Assembly (NCBI GenBank): GCA_035701825.1
Contig: DASSRK010000198.1
Span: 22,267 to 86,266, forward strand
Direction: 5' to 3'
Length of the DNA stretch: 64,000 bases
Source of the DNA: CADEED01 sp035701825
GTDB taxonomy: Bacteria > Pseudomonadota > Gammaproteobacteria > Steroidobacterales > Steroidobacteraceae
Position 1 is the first letter of the stretch, and every line of letters starts with the position of its first letter. The notes under the pieces were generated by a model. That model searched no databases, was not told where the DNA came from, and saw only the letters and a list, made by a program, of their open reading frames with translations. Of the stretch, positions 34,980-43,682 are shown piece by piece. The translations under genes and the position numbers were made by a program.

Positions 34980-35870
34980 ATGGACATGCAAGTGACCCCG
35001 ACCGCAAGCAACCCCGCACGCCGGTTTCCGGATGGCTTCGTCGACAGCCGCGACTTCGTGCGCATGACGCGCGCCATCCAGTTCATCGAAGACGAGTACC
35101 AACGGCAGCCGAAACTCGCCGAGATCGCGCGCCACGTCGGCTTGTCCGGATTCCACTTCAACCGGCTGTTCAGGCGGTGGACCGGCCTGACGCCGAAGCA
35201 ATACCTCGCCGAGATCACCAGCCGTGCCGCGGGCGCCGCACTGCGTGACGAGGTGTCGGTCATGGATGCCGCGCTCGCTATAGGACTTTCCGGCGGCGGG
35301 CGTCTCCACGATCTGACGGTCACGCTCGAGGCGATGTCGCCCGGCGAGATCCGGGCGCGCGGTGCGGGCGTGGTGATTCGTCATGGACTCGCGAGTACAC
35401 CCTTCGGTACGGCGCTGCTGGCCGAGACTGGCCGCGGCCTCACGCGCCTGGCCTTCGTCGAGGCGGGTGGCGAGCGCGCCGAGCTGGCGGACCTGCGCGA
35501 GCAGTTTGCGCGGGCCGAGTTCGTGCGCGACGACGCGCGCGCCCGTGAGCTCGTCCAGATGATCTGGGGCGAGCGGCGAGGCAGGTTGCCGCTCGCCGTC
35601 ACCGGCACCAATTTCCAGGTGCAGGTATGGCGCGCGCTGCTCGAACTCGCACCGGGTGAGACGGTCACATACAGCGCGCTGGCGCGGCAGGTTGGCCTCG
35701 CGAAGGGTGCTCGAGCCGTCGGCAATGCCGTAGGCGCAAACCCCATCGCCTGGGTCATCCCCTGTCACCGGGTGCTGCGCGAGGGCGGGAAACTCGGCGG
35801 ATATCGCTGGGGGACCGACCGAAAACGGATGATCCGCCGCTGGGAAAACGGGCGCGCCGGGGTTTCATAA
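34980..35870 (+). CDS. AraC-HTH/O6-alkylguanine-DNA methyltransferase fusion (Ada-like without N-Ada domain)
   Basis: A 296-residue protein. Residues about 29-125 hold an AraC-type HTH (IEDEYQRQPKLAEIARHVGL, SGFHFNRLFRRW) and residues about 210-290 the alkyltransferase active site (NAVGANPIAWVIPCHRV, acceptor Cys262). It moves alkyl groups from O6-guanine to Cys262, a suicide repair. Unlike E. coli Ada it lacks the N-terminal zinc domain that repairs phosphotriesters and senses damage, so its role as a regulator is unclear. It is the only gene between the pseudoenzyme and the RND operon. Confidence 0.9.
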   Translation: MDMQVTPTASNPARRFPDGFVDSRDFVRMTRAIQFIEDEYQRQPKLAEIARHVGLSGFHFNRLFRRWTGLTPKQYLAEITSRAAGAALRDEVSVMDAALAIGLSGGGRLHDLTVTLEAMSPGEIRARGAGVVIRHGLASTPFGTALLAETGRGLTRLAFVEAGGERAELADLREQFARAEFVRDDARARELVQMIWGERRGRLPLAVTGTNFQVQVWRALLELAPGETVTYSALARQVGLAKGARAVGNAVGANPIAWVIPCHRVLREGGKLGGYRWGTDRKRMIRRWENGRAGVS

Positions 35871-35944
35871 CATTTTGATTCCCCTGCTGTGTCGGCATGT
35901 TGGCGGTGACATACTGGCCGCCAATTCAGAGAGTGATCCGACAC

Positions 35945-37111
35945 GTGTCCGAACAGCGCAATCTCGTAACGCCCATTGCCATCGCGGTGGCGATCGTTTC
36001 CGCGGCCTGGGCGATCTATGCCACCCAGCACCAGGGTGCCGCGCCCGGCGCGGGCCCGGGGCAGGGCGCGGCCGCGAGGAACAGCGCGCCGGCATTCGTC
36101 GCCGTGGCGCCGGTGCGCAGCGAGACTGTCAGCCAGAAGCTCGAAGCGTTGGGCAATGCCCGCGCCAACGAATCGGTGGACGTGACTTCCAAGACTTCGA
36201 ACGTGGTGACCGCGGTGAGCTTCGGTGATGGCGAGCGCGTCAAGCGCGGCCAGGTGCTGGTGCAACTCGACGATGCGCAGGCACGCGCCGACGTCGCTGC
36301 GGCCGAGGCCGCGGTCGCCGAGAGCGAGCGGCTGTTCAATCGCAGCCGCGAACTGATGGCCACCGAGGCGTTGTCGAAGTCGCAGTTCGACCAGCTCGAG
36401 GCCACGCTCAAGGCCAATCGCGCCCGGCTGGCCGCCGCGCAGGCGCGGCTCGAGGACACCGTGATCCGCGCGCCGTTCTCCGGGCGCGTGGGATTGCGTC
36501 GCGTCAGTGTCGGCACGCTCATCAGCCCGGGCGCGGTGATCACCACGCTCGACGACACCAGCGTCATCAAGCTGGATTTCTCGGTGCCGGAAAATTTCCT
36601 GTCCACGTTGCGCGAGGGACTCGCGGTGCGCGCCACGGCGCCGGCGTTCCCCGGTCGCACGTTCGCCGGCAAGGTCGCGAGCATCGACTCGCGCGTCGAC
36701 GTGAATTCGCGCGCCGTCACGGTACGTGCCTTGCTGGCCAACGAAGACGGTGCGCTGCGTCCCGGCATGTTCCTCAACGTTTCGCTGGCCAACGACGAGC
36801 GCGACACGCTGGTCATCCCGGAGCAGGCGCTGACGCCGGAGGCCGAGCGGCAATTCGTGTTCGTGGTCGCCGATGGCCGGGCGCAGCGCCGCGAAGTGCG
36901 CATCGGCTCGCGCCGTCCGGGCAGCGTCGAGGTGCTCGCGGGCCTCAAGCCCGGCGAGCAGGTGGTGGTCGAAGGCACGCAGAAGGTGCGCGACGGCAGC
37001 CCGGTGCGCGCCACGGAAATCGCCGCCGACAACGAGCTGGCCAGCGAGCGCGCCGGCGCCTCGCACGAGGCCAATACCGCCGGCGCCGGTACCGGCGCCA
37101 TGCGCCAATGA
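35945..37111 (+). CDS. RND efflux periplasmic adaptor (membrane fusion protein)
   Basis: A 388-residue adaptor that links an RND pump with an outer-membrane channel. An N-terminal anchor (TPIAIAVAIVSAAWAIYA) is followed by a lipoyl/hairpin region (GDGERVKRGQVLVQLDDAQA, long Ala-rich coiled-coil, DTVIRAPFSGRVGLRRVSVG), a beta-barrel and a membrane-proximal domain. A GTG at 35945 with GAGAG upstream is used; an in-frame ATG at 35897 would add 16 residues. The pump gene starts 13 bp after its stop. Confidence 0.9.
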   Translation: MSEQRNLVTPIAIAVAIVSAAWAIYATQHQGAAPGAGPGQGAAARNSAPAFVAVAPVRSETVSQKLEALGNARANESVDVTSKTSNVVTAVSFGDGERVKRGQVLVQLDDAQARADVAAAEAAVAESERLFNRSRELMATEALSKSQFDQLEATLKANRARLAAAQARLEDTVIRAPFSGRVGLRRVSVGTLISPGAVITTLDDTSVIKLDFSVPENFLSTLREGLAVRATAPAFPGRTFAGKVASIDSRVDVNSRAVTVRALLANEDGALRPGMFLNVSLANDERDTLVIPEQALTPEAERQFVFVVADGRAQRREVRIGSRRPGSVEVLAGLKPGEQVVVEGTQKVRDGSPVRATEIAADNELASERAGASHEANTAGAGTGAMRQ

Positions 37112-37124
37112 GCGGCCCGCCGCG

Positions 37125-40100
37125 ATGATGATCTCCGACCTGTCGGTACGGCGGCCCGTATTCGCGACGGTCATGTCGCTGCTGCTGTTCATCCTGGGCC
37201 TGGGCGCGATCACGCGGCTCAGCCTGCGCGAGTTTCCCGACGTCGATCGTCCCGTCGTCAACGTGGAAACGCGCTACCGCGGCGCTTCCTCGGACGTGGT
37301 CGAGTCGCGCATCACGCAGATCATCGAGAACGAGATCTCGGGCATCGAGGGCGTCGAGCGGCTGAATTCCTCGAGCCGCGACGAGCGCTCGCAGATCAAC
37401 GTCGAGTTCACGCTGGAGCGCGACCTCGACAGCGCGGCCAACGACGTACGCGAACGCCTGTCGCGCGTCGCGGCGCGGCTGCCGCTCGAGTCCGACCCGC
37501 CGCAGATCACCAAGGTGGACAGCGGCACCGATCCGATCATCTGGCTCAACGTGGCCAGCACCCAGCGCAACATGCTGGAGCTCACCGACTACATGGAGCG
37601 CTTCCTCGTCGACCAGTTCTCGACGCTGGACGGCGTGGCCTCGGTGCGCATGAACGGCGCGCGGCGCTACGCGATGCGCGTGTGGCTGCAGCGCGAGAAC
37701 CTGGCCGCGCGCCAGCTCACCGTGGCGGACGTCGAGAACGCACTGCTGCGCGAAAACGTGGAGATTCCCGCCGGGCGGCTCGAATCGCGCGAGCGCGAGT
37801 TCTCGCTGCGCACCGACACCAACCTGCGCAACGAGGAAGACTTCCGCAACCTGGTCATCGGGCACGGCCCCGACGGCTACCTGGTGCGGCTCGGCGAAGT
37901 CGCCGAGGTGCGGCTCGCTTCGGACGACGATCGCAGCATCTCGCGCTCGAATGGCGTGATCGGCCTGTCGATGGCCATCATCCCGCAGTCCAAGGCCAAC
38001 GTGCTCGCGACTTCCAGCGCGGTGAAGAAGCGCCTGGCCGAGATCCAGCCCACGCTGCCCAAGGACATTTCGCTCGAGATCAACATCGACAACGGCGTCT
38101 ACATCGCCGCCTCGCTCAAGAACGTGGTGTGGGCCCTGTCCGAGACGCTGGTGCTGGTGCTCATCGTCATCTTCCTGTTTCTCGGCACGGCGCGCGCGAC
38201 GCTGATACCCGCGGTCACCATCCCGGTGTCGATCATCGCGGCGGCCATCGTCATGGCCGCGCTCGATTACTCGGTCAATACGCTGACGCTGCTCGCGGCG
38301 GTGCTGGCCATCGGCCTGGTGGTCGACGACGCCATCGTGGTGCTCGAGAACATCGTGCGTCGCGTCGAAGGCGGGGAGCCCGCGGTCCTGGCCTCGATCA
38401 ACGGGTCGCGCGAGATCGGTTTCGCGGTCATCGCGACCACGCTGGTGCTGATGGCGGTGTTCATCCCGGTGTCGTTCATGACGGGTGACACCGGGCGATT
38501 GTTCGGCGAATTCGGCGTGACCGTGGCGGCCGCCGTGGGTTTCTCGGCTTTCGTCGCGCTCAGTCTCACGCCGATGATGGCCTCGAAGCTGTTCGGCCAG
38601 GGCATGCCACGCTCGCGCATGGCGGGCGGAGTCGACCGCGTTTTCCACAATCTCGACGATCGCTATGCGGTGGCGCTGCGCCGCGCGCTCGGTGGTCGCC
38701 GTCCGGCATGGATCGTCGGTGGCGCGCTCGGCATCTTTGGCCTGCTGCTGGTGCTGCTGGTGATCGGCTGGCCCTTCGGCGGACTCAAGATTCCGAGCGA
38801 GCTCGCGCCGCAGGAAGACCGCGCGATGATCCGCATCTTCGTCACCGCGCCCGAAGGCTCGAGCGTGGCCTATCTCGATCGCCAGCTGCGGCAGGTCGAG
38901 GAAATCTCGATGGCCGAGGTGGACAACGGCAATGCGCGGCGCGTGAACACGCGCAGCGGCGGCTTCGGCCGCAATGCCGACACGAACACCGGCTTCATCA
39001 TCCTGCCGCTGAATCTCTGGGATCAGCGCGACGAGAGCGCCGGCCAGATCGCGGATCGCATCCGGCGCGAGACCCAGGGAATCTCCGGCGCGCGCGTCAA
39101 CGTCAACCAGGTGGGCTCACCCCTCACGCGCAACAGCACGCGGCCATTGGCCATCGCGCTGGGCGGCGGCGACTATGACCAGATCGTGCAATGGCGCGAC
39201 AAGGTCATGCAGCGCGTGGCGCAGGAAAACCCGCGCATCCTCAACCTCGAGTCCGACTACCTCGAGCGCCAGCCGCGCGTCATCGTGCAGATCGACCGCA
39301 ACAAGGCCGCCGACCTGGGCGTGTCGCTGCAGTCGGTGGGCCGCACGCTCGAGACCATGATGGGCTCGCGCATCGTCACCACCTTCGAGCGTGCCGGCGA
39401 GGAATACGACGTCATGCTGCAGGCATTGGAATCGCAGCGTGCCTCGGTCGGCGACCTGGACAACCTCTACGTGCGCTCGGACAAGACCGGTGACCTGATC
39501 CCGTTGTCGGCGCTGGTGCGGGTGGAAGAGCGCGCAGGGCCCACCGAGTTGCGCCGCACGGATCGCATGCGCGCCATCGAGCTGGCCGGGTCGCTGGCTC
39601 CCGGCTACACGCTCGGCGAAGCCGTGGAGTACATGGAGAAGGTGATCCGCGAAGAAGCGCCGCAGGCGCAGATCATCTACAACGGCGAGACCTACCAGTA
39701 CAAGAAGTCCGGCGATGCCCTGTGGATCACGTTCGCGTTCGCGCTGCTGGTTGTGTACCTGGTGCTGGCGGCGCAGTTCGAGAGCTTCATCCATCCCATC
39801 GTGATCCTGGTGACCGTGCCGCTGGCGCTCACCGGCGCGCTGCTGGGACTGTTCCTGTTCAACTCCACCATCAACATCTTCAGCCAGATCGGCTGCATCA
39901 TGCTGATAGGCATCGCCTGCAAGAACGGCATCCTGATCGTGGAGTTCTCGAACCAGCTGCGCGACCGGGGCGTGGAGTTCGTGGACGCGGTCATCCAGGC
40001 CTCGGCTACCCGCCTGCGCCCGGTGCTGATGACCAGCCTGTGCACCGCGTTTGGCGCCGTGCCGCTGATGCTGGCGCATGGCGCCGGCGCCGAGAGCCGA

Positions 40101-40304
40101 CAGTCCATCGGCGCCACGGTGTTCTTCGGGACGATCGTGTCGCTCGGCATGACGCTGTACGTGGTGCCCGCGCTGTACCTGCTGATCGCCCGCAACACGC
40201 GCTCGCCGGAGTACATGTCACGGCTCGTGGACAGCCTGCTCGGGCGCCGCGACCCCCGTGGCGCCTCCACAACGGAGGGCGCTTCCGCGCCCGAGGCTCA
40301 CTGA
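37125..40304 (+). CDS. RND efflux transporter, inner-membrane pump
   Basis: A 1059-residue proton-driven pump of the AcrB/MexB-like RND family. It starts MMISDLSVRRPVFATVMS, carries two sets of transmembrane helices with large periplasmic loops, and has the proton-relay pair in helix 4 (AIGLVVDDAIVVLENIVRR). The second half holds GIACKNGILIVEFSNQLRD. The closest type appears to be multidrug or small-molecule exporters, not heavy-metal ones. It pairs with the adaptor 13 bp upstream; no outer-membrane channel gene is in the window. Confidence 0.93.
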   Translation: MMISDLSVRRPVFATVMSLLLFILGLGAITRLSLREFPDVDRPVVNVETRYRGASSDVVESRITQIIENEISGIEGVERLNSSSRDERSQINVEFTLERDLDSAANDVRERLSRVAARLPLESDPPQITKVDSGTDPIIWLNVASTQRNMLELTDYMERFLVDQFSTLDGVASVRMNGARRYAMRVWLQRENLAARQLTVADVENALLRENVEIPAGRLESREREFSLRTDTNLRNEEDFRNLVIGHGPDGYLVRLGEVAEVRLASDDDRSISRSNGVIGLSMAIIPQSKANVLATSSAVKKRLAEIQPTLPKDISLEINIDNGVYIAASLKNVVWALSETLVLVLIVIFLFLGTARATLIPAVTIPVSIIAAAIVMAALDYSVNTLTLLAAVLAIGLVVDDAIVVLENIVRRVEGGEPAVLASINGSREIGFAVIATTLVLMAVFIPVSFMTGDTGRLFGEFGVTVAAAVGFSAFVALSLTPMMASKLFGQGMPRSRMAGGVDRVFHNLDDRYAVALRRALGGRRPAWIVGGALGIFGLLLVLLVIGWPFGGLKIPSELAPQEDRAMIRIFVTAPEGSSVAYLDRQLRQVEEISMAEVDNGNARRVNTRSGGFGRNADTNTGFIILPLNLWDQRDESAGQIADRIRRETQGISGARVNVNQVGSPLTRNSTRPLAIALGGGDYDQIVQWRDKVMQRVAQENPRILNLESDYLERQPRVIVQIDRNKAADLGVSLQSVGRTLETMMGSRIVTTFERAGEEYDVMLQALESQRASVGDLDNLYVRSDKTGDLIPLSALVRVEERAGPTELRRTDRMRAIELAGSLAPGYTLGEAVEYMEKVIREEAPQAQIIYNGETYQYKKSGDALWITFAFALLVVYLVLAAQFESFIHPIVILVTVPLALTGALLGLFLFNSTINIFSQIGCIMLIGIACKNGILIVEFSNQLRDRGVEFVDAVIQASATRLRPVLMTSLCTAFGAVPLMLAHGAGAESRQSIGATVFFGTIVSLGMTLYVVPALYLLIARNTRSPEYMSRLVDSLLGRRDPRGASTTEGASAPEAH

Positions 40305-40519
40305 GCAGCAAGTCAGTGCCGCGACGGGGCGAGCTCGGCTAATTCGCGACACCCACGTTTGACATAAGAGGCAGTTTCGCGAGCCGCGCTGTCAACCTCC
40401 GGCTGTGCTCTTAACATTTTGATCTGGAAGTAGTTTTTTGCCACGCGGGGCCGCACCCGGAGGCCTCGCTGGTAGACTGGGCGCCGTTCGTTTTCCCTTC
40501 GTCGCCTCTTCAGATCGTC

Positions 40520-42043
40520 ATGGCCCAGACACCGTACAAGCAGCTCGAGCAGGAATGGAAACGCCTGCATGCCTTCCGAGGAGCCATGGCGGTGTTGCGC
40601 TGGGACGCGGCGGTGATGATGCCGCGGGGCAGCGCCGACGTTCGCGGGGAGCAGCTCGCCGCCCTCGAAACCGAATACCACGCCCTCGTGACCTCACCGC
40701 GCATCACGCGCCTGCTGGATCGCGCCCAGGCGAATACCGCCGGCCTCGAGGACTGGCAGGTCGCGAACCTGCGCGAGATGCGGCGCCAGCGCGACTTCGC
40801 CATCGCCACACCCGTGGCATTGGTGTCACGCCTTGCCAAGGCCGCATCGAAGGCCGAAGCCAAGTGGCTGCAGGCACGCGAATCGGGAAAATTCGATGAC
40901 TTCGCCCCGTACCTCGAAGAGGTCGTGCACCTGGTGCGCGACAAGGCACAGTTGCTTGGCCAGGCGCGCAACCTTTCCCCGTACGACGCGCTGGTCGACG
41001 AATTCAGCCCGGGCCTGACCTCGGCCGAAATCGACACGATGTTCAAGGCGCTGGGCCGCCGGCTGCCGGGCCTGATCCGCGAGGTGCTGGCCCGGCAGGA
41101 CCAGCGGCCGCTGCTGCCCATCACCGGCAAGTTCACCGCGGCCAAGCAGCGCGCGCTGGCGCTGGAAATCATGAAGGCAATCGGCTTTCCGTTCGATCGT
41201 GGCCGGCTCGACGAGAGCGAGCATCCGTTCACCGAGGGCGTGCCGGGCGACGTGCGCGTCACGACCCGCTTCGACACCAGCGAGCCTTTCTCCGGCCTGC
41301 TGGGCGCGCTGCACGAGACCGGTCACGCGATGTACGACGTGGGCCTGCCGGTCGAATTCGCCGACCAGCCGGTCGGTCGTGATCGCGGCATGGCGCTCGA
41401 GGAGAGCCAGTCGCTGCTCATGGAAATGATCGTGAGCCGCAGCCGCGCGTTCGTGACCTACCTGAAGCCGCTGCTCGAGAAGCATTTCGGTGTCAGCGGA
41501 CCGGAATGGTCCGAGGAAAACCTGTACGCGCACCTGACCCGCGTGCGCCGCGGTCCGATCCGCGTCGATGCCGACGAGCTCACCTATACGCTGCACATCC
41601 AGCTGCGCTACGAACTGGAAAACCAGCTGCTGTCGGGCGAGCTCGCGATCCGCAACCTGCGTGATGCCTGGAACTCCAGCATGGAACAGCGTCTCGGCAT
41701 CAAGCCGCAGAACGACCTCGAAGGCGTGCTGCAGGACGTGCACTGGGCGGTGGGGTCTTTTGGCTACTTCCCCTCGTATGCGCTCGGGGCCGTGATGGCG
41801 GCGCAGTTCTACGAAGCGCTGCGCGGGTCGGTGCCCGACGTGGAGCAGCAGATCGCGCGCGGCGAATTCTCCGGGCTCATGGGCTGGTTGCGGCAGAACG
41901 TGCACGGCCAGGGTGCGCGCGTCAGCGCCCAGGAGCTGCTCAAGCTGTCGACCGGCAAGCCGCTGACCGCGAGCGCCGCGCTGCGCTACCTGGAAACCAA
42001 GTACCTCGACAGCGAACCGGTAGTCGGTAGCGCCGCGGCATGA
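40520..42043 (+). CDS. Carboxypeptidase Taq family (M32) metallopeptidase
   Basis: A 507-residue cytoplasmic zinc carboxypeptidase. The HEXXH motif is HETGH (265-269) and the third ligand region is ALEESQS near 292-298. Other family segments are LRWDAAVMMPRG near the N-terminus and LRYELENQLLSGEL. It trims C-terminal residues from peptides, probably in peptide turnover. It overlaps the next gene by 4 bp (ATGA) and begins a four-gene operon. Confidence 0.93.
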   Translation: MAQTPYKQLEQEWKRLHAFRGAMAVLRWDAAVMMPRGSADVRGEQLAALETEYHALVTSPRITRLLDRAQANTAGLEDWQVANLREMRRQRDFAIATPVALVSRLAKAASKAEAKWLQARESGKFDDFAPYLEEVVHLVRDKAQLLGQARNLSPYDALVDEFSPGLTSAEIDTMFKALGRRLPGLIREVLARQDQRPLLPITGKFTAAKQRALALEIMKAIGFPFDRGRLDESEHPFTEGVPGDVRVTTRFDTSEPFSGLLGALHETGHAMYDVGLPVEFADQPVGRDRGMALEESQSLLMEMIVSRSRAFVTYLKPLLEKHFGVSGPEWSEENLYAHLTRVRRGPIRVDADELTYTLHIQLRYELENQLLSGELAIRNLRDAWNSSMEQRLGIKPQNDLEGVLQDVHWAVGSFGYFPSYALGAVMAAQFYEALRGSVPDVEQQIARGEFSGLMGWLRQNVHGQGARVSAQELLKLSTGKPLTASAALRYLETKYLDSEPVVGSAAA

Positions 42044-42852
42044 CCGCCGTCGCGGGCGGCCTGCGCAACGACTGGCGCGGCTGGCTGCTGCTCGGCTCCT
42101 TGCTGGCCGGCGTACTCGTGGCACTGCTCGTTCCGCCGATGCCGCAGCCCCTGTCGTACCACGCATTCGCGGATTGCCGCGCATTCGGCTCGATCCCCAA
42201 CGCGCTCAACGTGCTTTCGAACCTGCCGTTCCTCGTCGCTGGTGCGCTGGGACTCGGGCTCATCCTGCGGGGCGGCGGCAGTTTCATCGAGCAGCGCGAG
42301 GCGATGCCGTACCTGGTGTTCTTCCTCGGCGCGCTGCTGACCAGCGTGGGCTCGGCCTACTACCACTGGGCTCCCGACAACGCCCGCCTGGTCTGGGACC
42401 GGCTGCCGATGACCCTGGGGTTTGCGGGACTGGTGGCCGCCGCGTGCACCGAACGCGCTGATCCGCGCGTGGGATTGCGCCTGCTGTGGCCACTGATGCT
42501 CGTCGGCGCGATGAGCGTCGTCTACTGGCATGCGACCGAGCGCGTGGGGCGCGGCAATGTCATCCCGTACGGCCTGTACCAGGGCTGGTCCATCCTGGCG
42601 ATCGTGCTGCTGATCGCGGCCTTTCCCGCCCGCCGCTACACCCACGCTTCGCTGCTCGCGTGGGCCGCCGTGTGGTACGGCCTCGCCAAGGTTTTTGAAA
42701 CCTGCGATCTCGGGGTCTACCGGCTGACGGGCGGGGTGTTGAGCGGCCACACCATCAAACATCTGCTCGCCGCCGGCGCCGTTTTCGCGGTCCTGCGCCA
42801 GCTGCGGCTGCGCCGCGCGCGGTCAGACCCTACACTTGCGCAGCCCTCATGA
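42040..42852 (+). CDS. CREST-superfamily membrane hydrolase (alkaline ceramidase-like)
   Basis: A 270-residue protein with about seven hydrophobic segments. The pattern SAYYHWAPDNARLVWDRLPM in helix 2-3 and GHTIKHLLAAGA near the C-terminus match the Ser/His, Asp and HxxxH positions of the CREST superfamily of membrane hydrolases, which includes alkaline ceramidases. It probably hydrolyses a lipid amide or similar bond, but bacterial members are mostly uncharacterised. It overlaps both neighbours by 4 bp (ATGA at each end), so it is expressed with the M32 peptidase and ttcA. Confidence 0.78.
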   Translation: MTAVAGGLRNDWRGWLLLGSLLAGVLVALLVPPMPQPLSYHAFADCRAFGSIPNALNVLSNLPFLVAGALGLGLILRGGGSFIEQREAMPYLVFFLGALLTSVGSAYYHWAPDNARLVWDRLPMTLGFAGLVAAACTERADPRVGLRLLWPLMLVGAMSVVYWHATERVGRGNVIPYGLYQGWSILAIVLLIAAFPARRYTHASLLAWAAVWYGLAKVFETCDLGVYRLTGGVLSGHTIKHLLAAGAVFAVLRQLRLRRARSDPTLAQPS

Positions 42853-43682
42853 ACGCCACGCCCGAATCCCTGGACCCATCACCCGAGTGGCCGTCGCAGA
42901 CGGCGAGAAAGCTCGGCGCGCAGCTGCGCGGCCTGGTGGGCAAGGCCATCGAAGACTTCCGCATGATCGTGCCCGGCGACCGGGTCATGGTGTGCCTGTC
43001 GGGCGGCAAGGACTCCTACACGCTGCTCGACATCCTGCTGTCGCTGAAGCGCAGCGCGCCCGTCGATTTCGACCTGGTCGCCGTCAACCTCGACCAGAAG
43101 CAGCCGGACTTTCCCGCCGAGGTGCTGCCCAACTACCTGCGCGGCATCGGCGTGCCGTTCCACGTGATCGAGCAGGACACCTACAGCGTCGTGAAGCGCG
43201 TCATCCCGGAAGGCAAGACCATGTGCGGGCTGTGCTCGCGGCTGCGCCGCGGCGCGCTGTACCGCTACGCGGCGGAGAATGGCTTCACCAAGATCGCGCT
43301 CGGCCATCACCGCGATGACATCGTCGAGACGCTGTTCCTGAACATGTTCTTCGGCGGCCGCCTCAAGGCCATGCCGCCCAAGCTGCGTTCCGACGACGGG
43401 CGGCACATCGTCATACGACCGCTGGCGTACGTCGCGGAAGCGCAGATCGCGCGTTACGCGCGCGCCCGCGATTTCCCGATCATTCCCTGCAAGCTGTGCG
43501 GCTCGCAGGACAACGCCCAGCGTCGCCAGGTCAAGCAGATGCTGGCCGAATGGGAGCGGCAATATCCCGGGCGCACCGAGTCCATCTTCTCGGCGTTGCG
43601 CAACGTGGAGAGCGCGCACCTCGCGGATCCTGCCGCGTTCGATTTCAAAGGTCTTGATGACGACTCCCAAGCCTCTCGCTGA
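42849..43682 (+). CDS. ttcA: tRNA 2-thiocytidine synthase TtcA
   Basis: A 277-residue PP-loop ATPase that thiolates cytidine 32 of tRNA. The PP-loop SGGKDSYTLLDIL is at 51-63, the CxxC pair is MCGLCSRLRRG, and a third Cys region is PCKLCGSQDNAQR; together these hold the iron-sulfur cluster. The IALGHHRDDIVETLFLNMF segment is typical. It overlaps the membrane hydrolase upstream by 4 bp and the phosphatase-ARH gene downstream by 26 bp. Confidence 0.96.
   Translation: MNATPESLDPSPEWPSQTARKLGAQLRGLVGKAIEDFRMIVPGDRVMVCLSGGKDSYTLLDILLSLKRSAPVDFDLVAVNLDQKQPDFPAEVLPNYLRGIGVPFHVIEQDTYSVVKRVIPEGKTMCGLCSRLRRGALYRYAAENGFTKIALGHHRDDIVETLFLNMFFGGRLKAMPPKLRSDDGRHIVIRPLAYVAEAQIARYARARDFPIIPCKLCGSQDNAQRRQVKQMLAEWERQYPGRTESIFSALRNVESAHLADPAAFDFKGLDDDSQASR

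Noticed and set aside
40305..40519. Possible small gene or RNA before the M32 peptidase
   Set aside because: No start with ribosome site and no stable hairpin with T-run was found.
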